Shown: positions 33,660-41,825 of the stretch, one piece after another
Position numbering within the stretch: position 1 is the first letter of the stretch
How the letters are laid out: the number at the start of each line of letters is the position of its first letter
Source of the DNA: Anaerolineae bacterium
Lineage (GTDB): Bacteria; Chloroflexota; Anaerolineae; Caldilineales; Caldilineaceae
Length of the DNA: 64,000 nucleotides
NCBI GenBank assembly: GCA_030432295.1
Contig: JAUIHI010000005.1
Coordinates: 124,001-188,000 of the forward strand
Direction of reading: 5' to 3'
The notes under the pieces: generated by a model
The model's database searches: none
Told to the model about the DNA's origin: nothing
What the model saw: only the letters and a program-made list of their open reading frames with translations
Translations under genes and position numbers: made by a program

Positions 33660-34727
33660 TCAAAGTAGGCCAAATCGGTCCAATAAATCTATGGGCAGGC
33701 CACTGGCAATGGATTCATAGCCCGCCTGGACAATCGCCAGTGTGCGCCGTTCGCTGCGCCCGCTGGTCAGCCCCTCCTGGCCGCTCGCCACCGCTTCGGC
33801 AAAAGCGGTAATCTCCTGGGCATATTCGGAAAGCGGGTGGGGAGGATAGTTCACAATCAGCGGTGTGTGGGGATCAGCCGCGTCGGCCAGGAAAAGCTCG
33901 GCCTGCTGCGCCCCCGCGCGCAGACTGCCCCGTTCGCCGTGGATGACGTAGCCACCCAGATTGTCCGGCAGCTTCGTCTCGCTGCTCTGGACGATAGCGA
34001 CCGGCAGGCCGCTTGCCAAAGTGAGTATGCCTGTGACTGTCCCTTCCAACTCCCGGCGCTGGAAGGAAGGGGTTTTGTGTTCTGCCAGATAGACTGTCTC
34101 CACCTCGCCTTCCCCGCTGCCAAAGATGACCCGCAACTCGGCCATTGTGTGGATGCCGTGGAGTGTCCACGTGCCTGTGCCCCCCGCCTCAGGCCGGGTG
34201 AGCCACTCTCGACGGCCTGCATAGGCAAAGTTTTCGGCCCGGAAGCCCGCTACCAGCAAAGCAGCGGTCACAGCGCCGATGGGTTCATCGCTGGTTACCA
34301 CCTGGCGCAGATAGCGGGCACGGGCGCTGTAGGATTGGTTCTCCGCCACAAAGAGGGTGACACCGGCGGCTTCGGCTGCGCCAATCATCCGGTCGGCGTC
34401 GGCGACAGTCAGGGCAATTGGCTTTTCCACCAGAATCTGCTTGCCCGCGGCCGCGGCTTCCAGCGCCATCGGGCAATGCAGCAGATGGGGCGCGCAGATG
34501 GAAACCGCGTCGATGGATGGGTCGGCCAGCGCGTCGGCGTAGCGGGTGTAGACTTTTTCCACACCCAATTCGGCGGACTTTTCGGCCAGAAAATCGGCGT
34601 CGTTGTCCACCAGTGCCACAACTTCCACATTGCCGCCCGACTTCTCAGCGTCGGCCAGTTCCTGCACGGCCTGGGCCTGGCGTGTGCCCGCCCAGCCCAC
34701 ACCGACTATCGCCAGTCGCAGTGTCAT
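33660..34727 (-). CDS. Gfo/Idh/MocA-family NAD(P)-dependent oxidoreductase
   Basis: 355 residues from the ATG at 34727 with GGAGGAG upstream. N-terminal Rossmann fold (AIVGVGWAGTRQAQ, about 5-18; VVALVDND) and the family motif ILVEKPIALT with its lysine (about 97-106), then the C-terminal beta-sheet domain (GTGTWTLHGIHTMAELRVIFG). It oxidises or reduces a sugar or inositol-like substrate. Its ATG overlaps the stop of the preceding metallo-hydrolase gene (ATGA), so the two are coupled; the pairing suggests one catabolic step each. Confidence 0.85.
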   Translation of the reverse strand: MTLRLAIVGVGWAGTRQAQAVQELADAEKSGGNVEVVALVDNDADFLAEKSAELGVEKVYTRYADALADPSIDAVSICAPHLLHCPMALEAAAAGKQILVEKPIALTVADADRMIGAAEAAGVTLFVAENQSYSARARYLRQVVTSDEPIGAVTAALLVAGFRAENFAYAGRREWLTRPEAGGTGTWTLHGIHTMAELRVIFGSGEGEVETVYLAEHKTPSFQRRELEGTVTGILTLASGLPVAIVQSSETKLPDNLGGYVIHGERGSLRAGAQQAELFLADAADPHTPLIVNYPPHPLSEYAQEITAFAEAVASGQEGLTSGRSERRTLAIVQAGYESIASGLPIDLLDRFGLL

Positions 34728-35662
34728 CGGCTCTCCTCCTCCACAATACTGCCACCCCACCCTAGCCCTCCCCAATTTGGGGAGGGAACTGGATCGGCTC
34801 CTCCCCCAACCTGGGGGAGGCTGGGAGGGGGTAGGGTGGCCTTCTCCTCTATAATCTTACGAACAGTATTTGCGTGGCGTTTGGGCATTCCGTGGCGATC
34901 TTTGGGCAGCCGGTCGCCGACAAAGCGGTCGTACTCTATCCCTTCCACAATCTCTGCGGAGGGCGTGCCCGCGTCCAACGCCTGTCGCACCGCGGCCCGC
35001 ACATCGCGCAGATAGCCCGCCAGCCAGCCCAGCCAATCCTGCACATTCTCCCGCCCGTAGACCACCGCTCCGTGGCCGGGGACGAGGATTTCGATCTCCC
35101 GTTTAGCCAAGCGTTCCAGGGTGGCTTGCAGGATGCGGCTGTCCCCGTCGCCGATGGCGGGCACAATCCCCGTCACCACCGCGTCCCCGGCGATGAGCAG
35201 CTTTTCCTCTTCCAGTAGCACCGATACCCCGTCCTGGCTGTGGCCCGGTGTGGGAAAGAGACGCAGGCGGCGGTCGCCCAGGTCCAGCGTCAGTTCGTGG
35301 CTGAAGGTGATGGTGGGCCAGGCGATTTGGGCTGCCAGTTCCTCCGGCGTCTTGCCCGCCCGGACCGCAAGCAGGGGCAGCAGGCGGCGACACTCCACCG
35401 GCATCAGTTCGTGGGCGACGATCTCCACCGCATCCCGAAAGGCCCCACTGCCCAGCGCGTGATCCCCGTGGCCGTGGGTGTAGAGCAATCGATCCGGCGT
35501 GCGCCCCAGGCTGCGGATGAAGTCGGCCATCTCCTGGCCTTCGTGGGCGTAGGTCCCGGCGTCGATGGCCCAGACCGACCGCTGACCGACGACAATCGCA
35601 TTTTTGCCTTCGGCCACCGCGTGGTCAGCGGTGTAGACGCCGGGGATAATTTCTCTGATCAT
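34724..35662 (-). CDS. Metallo-beta-lactamase-fold hydrolase with a repeat-derived C-terminal tail
   Basis: 312 residues from the ATG at 35662. Metal-binding motif THGHGDHALGSG (about 61-72), the later FPTPGHSQDGVS, AGDAVV and VPGHGAVV. The family includes glyoxalase II, lactonases and quorum-quenching enzymes; the substrate is unknown. The last 35 or so residues (after KIIEEKATLPPPS) are low-complexity Gly/Pro and are encoded by the inverted repeat at 34751-34840. The repeat seems to have entered the gene end while keeping the frame and the ATGA overlap with the next gene. Confidence 0.8.
   Translation of the reverse strand: MIREIIPGVYTADHAVAEGKNAIVVGQRSVWAIDAGTYAHEGQEMADFIRSLGRTPDRLLYTHGHGDHALGSGAFRDAVEIVAHELMPVECRRLLPLLAVRAGKTPEELAAQIAWPTITFSHELTLDLGDRRLRLFPTPGHSQDGVSVLLEEEKLLIAGDAVVTGIVPAIGDGDSRILQATLERLAKREIEILVPGHGAVVYGRENVQDWLGWLAGYLRDVRAAVRQALDAGTPSAEIVEGIEYDRFVGDRLPKDRHGMPKRHANTVRKIIEEKATLPPPSLPQVGGGADPVPSPNWGGLGWGGSIVEEESR
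34751..34840. repeat. Compound inverted repeat inside a coding end
   Basis: Outer arms near 34751-34770 (GCCACCCCACCCTAGCCC) and 34822-34840; two inner hairpins CTCCCCAATTTGGGGAG (about 34769-34785) and CTCCCCCAACCTGGGGGAG (34801-34819). Structure resembles small palindromic mobile repeats. It is read through as the C-terminus of the 34724-35662 product. Confidence 0.75.
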
Positions 35663-35686
35663 TGGCTCTTCTGCCCTGAAAATAGC

Positions 35687-35755
35687 TTGTAAACACGGAT
35701 TAAAAGGAACACGGATCAACCTGAAATCAGTGTTCTCTTCTATCCGTGTTTACAA
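35687..35755. repeat. Inverted repeat with 14-bp perfect arms
   Basis: TTGTAAACACGGAT at 35687-35700 against 35742-35755, with an inner AACACGGAT copy. It lies between divergent genes, so is not a simple terminator. Similar words occur near 49215. Confidence 0.7.
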
Positions 35756-35877
35756 ATTTTCATCTCCCCTGGCGCACTTGGCGTATGGAGAAATGGTGTA
35801 GATTGTCAGCAACCCATCTTCCCGATAATACCCCTGAAACCGGAGAACCACAAACAGCTTTTCATTTCCGGGCAAGA

Positions 35878-35886
35878 TGCTATAAT
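35878..35886 (+). promoter_or_regulatory. Extended -10 promoter
   Basis: TGCTATAAT (TATAAT 35881-35886), a perfect extended -10, about 45 bases before the ATG at 35932. The -35 is weak, as is usual for extended -10 promoters. TGCTATAAT recurs at 41508 and 52064. Confidence 0.6.
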
Positions 35887-35931
35887 ACCCTCACTGTACT
35901 CTTCCACTCTGCTCGAAAGGAACCCCCACCC

Positions 35932-37068
35932 ATGCGCATCACCGAAATTCGTACAATCATCAGTTGGGCCGGCCTGCGCAATTGGGTCTTTGTCCAGATA
36001 CGCACGGACACAGACCTCTACGGCTGGGGCGAGGGGACGCTGGAAGGCAAAGAGCGCACGGTCGAGCAGGCCATCCACACCCTCTCCGAGACACTCATCG
36101 GCCAGGACCCGCTGGCTGTAGAGCATCTCTGGCAGATACTCTACCGGCACGGCTTCTGGCGGGGCGGGGTGGTGCTGAACTCTGCCCTGGCCGCGCTGGA
36201 TCAGGCCCTGTGGGATTTGCGGGGCAAAGCCTGGGGCGTGCCCGTCTATGCGCTGCTGGGCGGGCCGACCCGCAAACATCTGCGGGTCTACACCCACGTG
36301 GGCATCTACCAACCCCAGTTGATGATCGAAGACGCGCTGCGGGATGTGGAGGACGGCTACACGGCGATGAAGACTGGAGCCTGGGCCGGGGATTCCCGCC
36401 TGCCCGAAGTGGACCGCATCGCGGCTTTCGCCGAGCGCATCGGTCAACTGCGGGAAGCTGTCGGCCCCAAAATCGATCTGATGGTGGACGATCACGGGCG
36501 GGGACGGCCTGCCAGCGGCGTGCGGCTGATGCAGGCGCTGGAACCCTTCGACCTCTTCTTTCTGGAGGAGCCGACCCAACCCGACGATGTGGAAGGGTTG
36601 GCTCGCGTGCGGGCCGCCAACCCCAAAATGGACCTGGCGACTGGCGAACGGCTCTATTCGAAGTGGGACTTTCGCTCCCTGTTGGAGCAGCGGCTGGTCG
36701 ATGTGATCCAGCCGGACCTCTGCCACGCGGGGGGCATCAGCGAGTGCAAGAAGATTGCGGCCATGGCGGAAGCCTATTACGTGAACGTCGCGCCCCACAA
36801 CCCCCAGGGACCGGTCGCCACCGCGGCCGCGGCCCATCTGAGTATGGCCATCCCCAACTTTCACATTCTGGAGTTTGTGCGCAGCGAACCCTACCGGGAC
36901 CAGGCGCTGACTGAGCCGTGGGTGGTGGAGGAGGGCAATCTGCTCGTGCCCGATCTGCCCGGCCTGGGCGTGGACCTGAATGTGGAGACCCTGCAAGCCA
37001 GCACGCCCCGGCTCTCCCGCGTGCCGCGCGACGCCTTCGCCGCCGACGGCAGTGTCTTCGATGTGTAA
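35932..37068 (+). CDS. Mandelate racemase/muconate lactonizing family dehydratase, paralogue 2
   Basis: 378 residues; AAAGGA ten bases before the ATG, whereas the upstream open frame crosses the promoter. Enolase-superfamily pattern: lid ITEIRTIISWAGLRNWVFVQI; MKTGAW lysine region; MVDDHGRG (metal acid and His), FFLEEPTQ, ATGERLYS and VAPHNPQGP. The acid and His positions are those of galactonate or mannonate/gluconate dehydratases. Roughly a third identical by eye to the 13818 enzyme in motif regions, so probably a different aldonate. Its own promoter is upstream; a repeat at 37079 follows. Confidence 0.82.
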   Translation: MRITEIRTIISWAGLRNWVFVQIRTDTDLYGWGEGTLEGKERTVEQAIHTLSETLIGQDPLAVEHLWQILYRHGFWRGGVVLNSALAALDQALWDLRGKAWGVPVYALLGGPTRKHLRVYTHVGIYQPQLMIEDALRDVEDGYTAMKTGAWAGDSRLPEVDRIAAFAERIGQLREAVGPKIDLMVDDHGRGRPASGVRLMQALEPFDLFFLEEPTQPDDVEGLARVRAANPKMDLATGERLYSKWDFRSLLEQRLVDVIQPDLCHAGGISECKKIAAMAEAYYVNVAPHNPQGPVATAAAAHLSMAIPNFHILEFVRSEPYRDQALTEPWVVEEGNLLVPDLPGLGVDLNVETLQASTPRLSRVPRDAFAADGSVFDV

Positions 37069-37078
37069 CTGAGTTTTT

Positions 37079-37155
37079 ACCACAAAGTCACAAAGACACG
37101 AAGGAAGAAACGGAATTGTTTGCTGTTCTTCGCGTCTTTGTGGCTTCGTGGTTTA
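37079..37155. repeat. ACCACAAAGACAC inverted repeat, copy 1
   Basis: Imperfect arms TACCACAAAGTCACAAAG.. from 37079 and ..CTTTGTGGCTTCGTGGTTTA to 37155, stem of about 30 with mismatches. It lies between convergent genes and overlaps the Lon-like stop codon, so may serve as the shared terminator. Other copies are at 41401 and 47842. Confidence 0.7.
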
Positions 37156-39570
37156 CGCTACTCCCGGCCCGATGTGAGCGTGGAAGGCCGACCAGCGCTG
37201 GGCGAAGTCGCGCAGCCGGTCCTGCACCCGCCGGTTGACCGTCCCTTCCGGGTAGATGCCGTTCTCGTCGGCCACGCCCGCGGGGATGCCGGTCAGCAGT
37301 TCGATGCCCTCGTCGATGTGGGCAACTGGATGGATGGCGAATTGTCCGGCTTCCACCGCATCCACCACATCCTGACGCAGCATCAGATGGCGCACATTCG
37401 TGGCCGGGATCAGCACCCCCTGCTCGCCGGTCAGCCCCCGCTGCTGGCAGATGGCGAAGAAGCCCTCGATCTTCTCGTTGACCCCGCCGATCACCTGCAC
37501 ATTGCCAAACTGATCCACCGAACCGGTGACAGCGAAGGACTGCCGAATGGGCAGATTGGCGATGGCCGAGAGCAGCGCGTAGAGTTCGGTGGAACTGGCG
37601 CTGTCCCCGTCCACCCCGCCGTAGGATTGCTCGAAGACCAGCCCGGCCTGGAGAGCCAGGGGAAAGTCCGCGGCGTAGCGGGCGGCCAGATAGGAGGCCA
37701 GAATCAGCACCCCTTTGCTGTGGCTGGGACCGCTCATCGCCACCTCCCGCTCGATATTCACCACTTCGCCCCCGCCGATCGTCACCCGCGCGGTAATGCG
37801 GCTGGGCTGGCCGAACATTAAACTGCCCAGTTGCATCACCGCCAGCCCGTTGATCTGACCGACCACCGCGCCTTCGGTCTGCACCCGCACGGTCCCGTCC
37901 AGAATCGACTCCTGGCTGCGTTCGGGGATGCGCCAGGCCCGGTAGCGCTGGGCGTCCAACGCCTGCTCCACGTGGGCCAGGTGAATCAGATCGTCCCCGG
38001 CTTTGCCCGCAAAATAGTCGGCCTCTTGCAGCAGATCCACCACCGACGCCACCCGCATGGAAAGTTTGCCCGCGTCCCCGGCCTCCCGTGCGCACTGGTC
38101 GATGACTCGCGCGGTGGCTTCCCGGTCCAGATGGCGCAGTTCCAGACGGGTGGCCATGGACCCAATCAGCCGGGCAAAGAGCATCTGATTTTCTGGTGTG
38201 CGCTCGATCTCGTCGTTGAAATCCGCCATTACTTTGAAAAGTTCGTCAAAGTCCGGGTCGGCCTGGGTCAGTTGGTAGTAGAGGCTGCGGTCGCCCATCA
38301 GCGCCACTTTGATGTGCAGGGGGATTGGCTCCGGTTCCAGCGAAACCGCGTTGGCCTGACTGAGCATCTGGCCTGGCGTTTCGATGCGGATGGTCTTGGC
38401 GCGCAGCGCGCGTTTCAGCCCCTCCCAGGCGTAGGGCTGGGAGAGCAGTTTCAGGGCGTCGATCATCAGATAGCCGCCGTTGGCCGTGTGCAGGCTACCA
38501 GATTTTATGTGGGTGAAGTCGGTGATCAGCCCGCCCATCTGGGGGATGTACTCGACCCGCCCCACCAGATTCTGATAGGCCGGGTTGTCTGCATAGACCA
38601 CCGGCGCGCCCGTGGAACCGCTGTGATCCACCAGCACATTGACTCTGTAGCGCACCGCGTAGTCCCCGTCATCGCCAGGGGCCGCGGGCGACTGATCCTC
38701 CCCGGTCGAATTCTCTTCGCCGCGCAGAAAGACCGGCAGATTCTCGATGATGTCTGCCTGGACCGCGGCCAGATAGACCTGCACGGCTGGCTGAGACGCG
38801 TAGGCTTCGCTCAGTTCGGAGAAAAGTGGGTCCAGTGTGGTGTGGGCCAAATCGTTGTGAAAGGTCTGTAACTCCTTGCCTAGTTCCCGCTGCCAACGGG
38901 GCAGTTGAATCACCACCCGCTGCAACTTTTCCTGCATCTCTTCGATGGCGGCTTTGATCGTCTCCTGCTCCTCGGGGGTCATTTTCTGGAAATCTTCGGT
39001 CTTCAGCACTTCGCCATTGGCCACCGGCGCGAAGATCAGCCCTTCAGGTGTGCGCAGCAGATTCAGCCCTTTGGGCACGGCCTCTTCCTGCAAAGCGGAA
39101 AATGCCTCTTCTTGGCGCTGCTGGAAGGTGGACTCGACGGCCTGACGGCGCACCCGGTAGTCGTCGGTCTCGAAGGCCGCGGGCAGGACTGTGCGGATTT
39201 CGTCCAGCAGTTCGTCCATCGCCGTCCGCAGTTCCACACCGCCGCCCGCGGGCAATTCCAGCGCGATGGGTCGATGGCTTTCCTGAAAGTTATAGACGTA
39301 GCACCAGTCGGAAGGGGGCGGGTCGTCCGCGGCCTGCTCGGTCAGATAGTCGCGCACGACCGTATGCTTGCCTGTGCCAGGGCTGCCCAGGGCAAAAATG
39401 TTATATCCGGAGTGACGGATGCCGATGCCAAACTCCACCGCAGCCACAGCCCGGTCCTGGCCGATGATATCGGAGATGGGTTCCAACTCCGCGGTGGTGG
39501 TAAAGGCGAAACTGGCCGGATCCGTGCGGGTGTTGAGTCGGGCGGGTGTCAGGGCGGGCAGGGGTGTCAT
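37153..39570 (-). CDS. Lon-like ATP-dependent serine protease
   Basis: 805 residues from the ATG at 39570 with GAGG eight bases upstream. N-terminal ATPase region with P-loop ALGSPGTGKHT (about 66-76), a long helical insertion (about 150-320), and sensor region GGYLMIDALKLLSQPYAWEGLKRAL. The C-terminal Lon protease domain has the Ser in GDSASSTELYALLSAI and the Lys in GGVNEKIEGFF, the Ser-Lys dyad. This is the bacterial LonB-like group lacking the classical N-terminal LAN domain. It degrades unfolded or regulatory proteins. The gene is isolated between convergent and divergent neighbours. Confidence 0.88.
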   Translation of the reverse strand: MTPLPALTPARLNTRTDPASFAFTTTAELEPISDIIGQDRAVAAVEFGIGIRHSGYNIFALGSPGTGKHTVVRDYLTEQAADDPPPSDWCYVYNFQESHRPIALELPAGGGVELRTAMDELLDEIRTVLPAAFETDDYRVRRQAVESTFQQRQEEAFSALQEEAVPKGLNLLRTPEGLIFAPVANGEVLKTEDFQKMTPEEQETIKAAIEEMQEKLQRVVIQLPRWQRELGKELQTFHNDLAHTTLDPLFSELSEAYASQPAVQVYLAAVQADIIENLPVFLRGEENSTGEDQSPAAPGDDGDYAVRYRVNVLVDHSGSTGAPVVYADNPAYQNLVGRVEYIPQMGGLITDFTHIKSGSLHTANGGYLMIDALKLLSQPYAWEGLKRALRAKTIRIETPGQMLSQANAVSLEPEPIPLHIKVALMGDRSLYYQLTQADPDFDELFKVMADFNDEIERTPENQMLFARLIGSMATRLELRHLDREATARVIDQCAREAGDAGKLSMRVASVVDLLQEADYFAGKAGDDLIHLAHVEQALDAQRYRAWRIPERSQESILDGTVRVQTEGAVVGQINGLAVMQLGSLMFGQPSRITARVTIGGGEVVNIEREVAMSGPSHSKGVLILASYLAARYAADFPLALQAGLVFEQSYGGVDGDSASSTELYALLSAIANLPIRQSFAVTGSVDQFGNVQVIGGVNEKIEGFFAICQQRGLTGEQGVLIPATNVRHLMLRQDVVDAVEAGQFAIHPVAHIDEGIELLTGIPAGVADENGIYPEGTVNRRVQDRLRDFAQRWSAFHAHIGPGVA

Positions 39571-39765
39571 TGGCGGGCCTCGGGTGGCTAACGGATTTCG
39601 TAAGACAGGTGGTAAATCTAAAGATAGGATACACCGTCGGCAGGGGGAGTGCAAGAGAGGTATGGAGTGCTTGGATATCTCTCCTTTTTATTTCCCATCG
39701 CCCCCTTCTTCTGCTACAGTATTCCCCAATCGATTCTCACACTTTAGCAAAGGAGTAACCCCCCA

Positions 39766-41400
39766 ATGCCTACCTACGACACCCTCATCCGGGGCGCACG
39801 CATTATCGACGGCTCTGGCAACCCGTGGACCTACGGCGATGTAGCCCTGGCCGGTGACCGCATCGCCGCCATCGCACCGCCCGGATCGATTCCTGCCGAG
39901 AACTGCGCCGAAGTGGTGGACGCGACCGGCCACGTCGTCTGCCCCGGCTTTGTGGACATCCTCAGCCACTCTATCCTGCCCCTGATGGCCGACGGGCGCA
40001 GCCTCTCCAAAATCACCCAGGGCGTCACCACCGAAGTAATGGGTGAAGGCTGGACCCCCGCGCCCTACGGCGGCCTGCTCGACGAACCCCTCCCCAAACA
40101 CCAGTTCGCAGGACTGATCGGCGACGAATGGGAAGAGCGCATCCGGGGCTGGAGCCGCTTTGGGGATTGGCTGACCGCGATGACGGAGACGGGCGTCTCG
40201 CCCAACATTGGCTCCTTTCTGGGCGGAGGCAGCCTGCGCAAATATGCGATGGGGATGGAGATGCGTCCACCCACAGCCGACGAACTGGCGACAATGCGTC
40301 GGGTCACAGCCGAGGCCATGGAGGACGGCGCATTCGGCGTCTCTTTCGCCCTCATCTACCCGCCCAGCAGCTTCGCCGATCTGGACGAGATTGTCGAAAT
40401 CAGCAAAGTCATCAGCCGCTACAACGGCATTTACATCACCCATCTGCGCTCGGAGGCCGACACCTTTCTGGAGGCCCTGGAAGAGGCGATTACTATCGGC
40501 CAGCGCGCGGATGTGCCGGTGGAGGTCTATCACCTGAAGGCCGCGGGCAAGCCCAACTGGCACAAACTGTCTTCCGCGATGGAGCGCATCACTGAAGCCC
40601 GCAGCCAGGGCCTGGACATCACCGCGGATATGTACACCTACACCGCGGCTGGTACGGGGCTGACTTCTGTTCTGCCGCCATGGGCCGCGGCGGGCAACAA
40701 ACTTTATGAGAATGTGGCGGACCCGGCCATGCGCGCCAAAATCAAGGCCGCTGCCCTGCACCCGGACGGCTCCTGGGAGGCAATGGCCGAGATGTGTGGG
40801 GTGGACGGGGTGATGCCTACCGGCTTTATGAAAGCAGAGAACCAGCAGTATGTGGGCAAGCGGCTCTCGGAGATTGCCGAGATGCTGGGCAAGGAGTGGC
40901 CCGACGCGGTGATGGATTTGCTCGTCTCCGAAGGCCAGCGCATCGGCACAATCTATTTTGCCATGAGCGAGCACAATCTGCGCCGCCAGTTGCAGCAGCC
41001 GTGGATCACCATCTCCACCGACGCGGGCGGGCTGGACCCGGAATGGGCCGCGCCCACCGGTCCCTATCATCCCAGAGCCTACGGCACATACACCCGTGTC
41101 CTGGGCAAATATGTGCGGGAGGAGAAAGTGCTGCCCCTGGAGGATGCGGTGCGCAAGATGTCCTCCGCCCTCTGCGACCGGCTGGGGCTGCGGGATCGGG
41201 GCCAACTGCGGGAAGGTTTCTACGCCGATGTGGTCATCTTCGACCCGGAGACTGTCGGCGACCGGGCCACCTTTACCGATCCTCATCAGCTTTCCGTAGG
41301 TGTGCGGGATGTCTGGGTGAACGGGGCGCGGGTGCTGCGGGATGGCACACACACCGGCGCGACCCCAGGCCGGGTGGTCAAAGGCGTGGGGGGAAGCTAA
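39766..41400 (+). CDS. N-acyl-D-amino-acid deacylase-family amidohydrolase
   Basis: 544 residues; AAAGGAG upstream. Amidohydrolase layout: DTLIRGARIIDGSGNPW start, VVCPGFVDILSHS, QGVTTEVMGEGW, THLRSEAD (metal His), EVYHLKAAGK (metal His), ISTDAGGLDP (catalytic Asp) and the C-terminal return of the beta-sandwich (REGFYADVVIFDPETVGDRATF). The family's usual HxH is LSH here, and the metal Cys (GNCG) is Glu (GEGW), so metal use differs from the classical D-aminoacylase. Related groups hydrolyse N-acyl-D-residues or dipeptides; substrate uncertain. Confidence 0.82.
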   Translation: MPTYDTLIRGARIIDGSGNPWTYGDVALAGDRIAAIAPPGSIPAENCAEVVDATGHVVCPGFVDILSHSILPLMADGRSLSKITQGVTTEVMGEGWTPAPYGGLLDEPLPKHQFAGLIGDEWEERIRGWSRFGDWLTAMTETGVSPNIGSFLGGGSLRKYAMGMEMRPPTADELATMRRVTAEAMEDGAFGVSFALIYPPSSFADLDEIVEISKVISRYNGIYITHLRSEADTFLEALEEAITIGQRADVPVEVYHLKAAGKPNWHKLSSAMERITEARSQGLDITADMYTYTAAGTGLTSVLPPWAAAGNKLYENVADPAMRAKIKAAALHPDGSWEAMAEMCGVDGVMPTGFMKAENQQYVGKRLSEIAEMLGKEWPDAVMDLLVSEGQRIGTIYFAMSEHNLRRQLQQPWITISTDAGGLDPEWAAPTGPYHPRAYGTYTRVLGKYVREEKVLPLEDAVRKMSSALCDRLGLRDRGQLREGFYADVVIFDPETVGDRATFTDPHQLSVGVRDVWVNGARVLRDGTHTGATPGRVVKGVGGS

Positions 41401-41462
41401 ACCACAAAGACACAAAAACACAAAGAAGAGCTTTTCCTTCGTGCCTTTGTGTCTTTGTGGTT
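41401..41462. repeat. ACCACAAAGACAC inverted repeat, copy 2
   Basis: ACCACAAAGACACAAA from 41401 pairs with TTTGTGTCTTTGTGGT ending 41462, starting right after the deacylase stop. It probably terminates that transcript. Confidence 0.75.
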
Positions 41463-41507
41463 ATCTGGTGGATTCCCTGCAAAGTGCTTGCGTGGCGGTG
41501 CGCGTAG

Positions 41508-41516
41508 TGCTATAAT
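41508..41516 (+). promoter_or_regulatory. Extended -10 promoter for a leaderless mRNA
   Basis: TGCTATAAT, with TATAAT at 41511-41516. The ATG is at 41523, so transcription would begin at or next to the start codon. No ribosome-binding site precedes this ATG. Confidence 0.6.
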
Positions 41517-41522
41517 CAGCCT

Positions 41523-41792
41523 ATGACACCTCCTGTGAGCGGCAAACTTTCTGAATCCCTGCGCCATTCCATCGAGACTGCTCCCCAACAGCCCTTCGAT
41601 TTTATTCTGCGTGTGCAGGCAGCGGATGACGAAACCCAGGCCCGCCTGGAAGCCGCCGGTCTGACTGTGCGTAATCGGCTCACCCTCGTGCCCCAATTTA
41701 TCGTCACTGGTCCCGGCCACGCCATCCTCGCCCTGCTGGACGAGGAATGGCTGGTCGGCGTAGAAGCGGATGGCCCTGTTCACACTTGGTAG
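41523..41792 (+). CDS. Small stand-alone protein resembling a subtilase propeptide (I9-like)
   Basis: 89 residues, cytoplasmic by sequence (no signal). The order FDFILRVQAADDETQARLEAAGLTVRNRLTLVPQFIVTG...LLDEEWLVGVEADGPVHTW has the strand-helix-strand-strand-helix-strand pattern of I9 propeptides. It ends in PVHTW, matching the PVHTM at the end of the propeptide-like region of the adjacent protease (VIIQFKAG...IIPAAAAAVDANQIDALAALEGVENVWFDEPVHTM). It lies 33 bases upstream of that protease on the same transcript. It may act in trans as chaperone or inhibitor; this is inferred from layout and similarity only. Confidence 0.6.
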   Translation: MTPPVSGKLSESLRHSIETAPQQPFDFILRVQAADDETQARLEAAGLTVRNRLTLVPQFIVTGPGHAILALLDEEWLVGVEADGPVHTW

Positions 41793-41825
41793 CAGGCATA
41801 CCCTACCCAACAAGGAGAAAACCCT

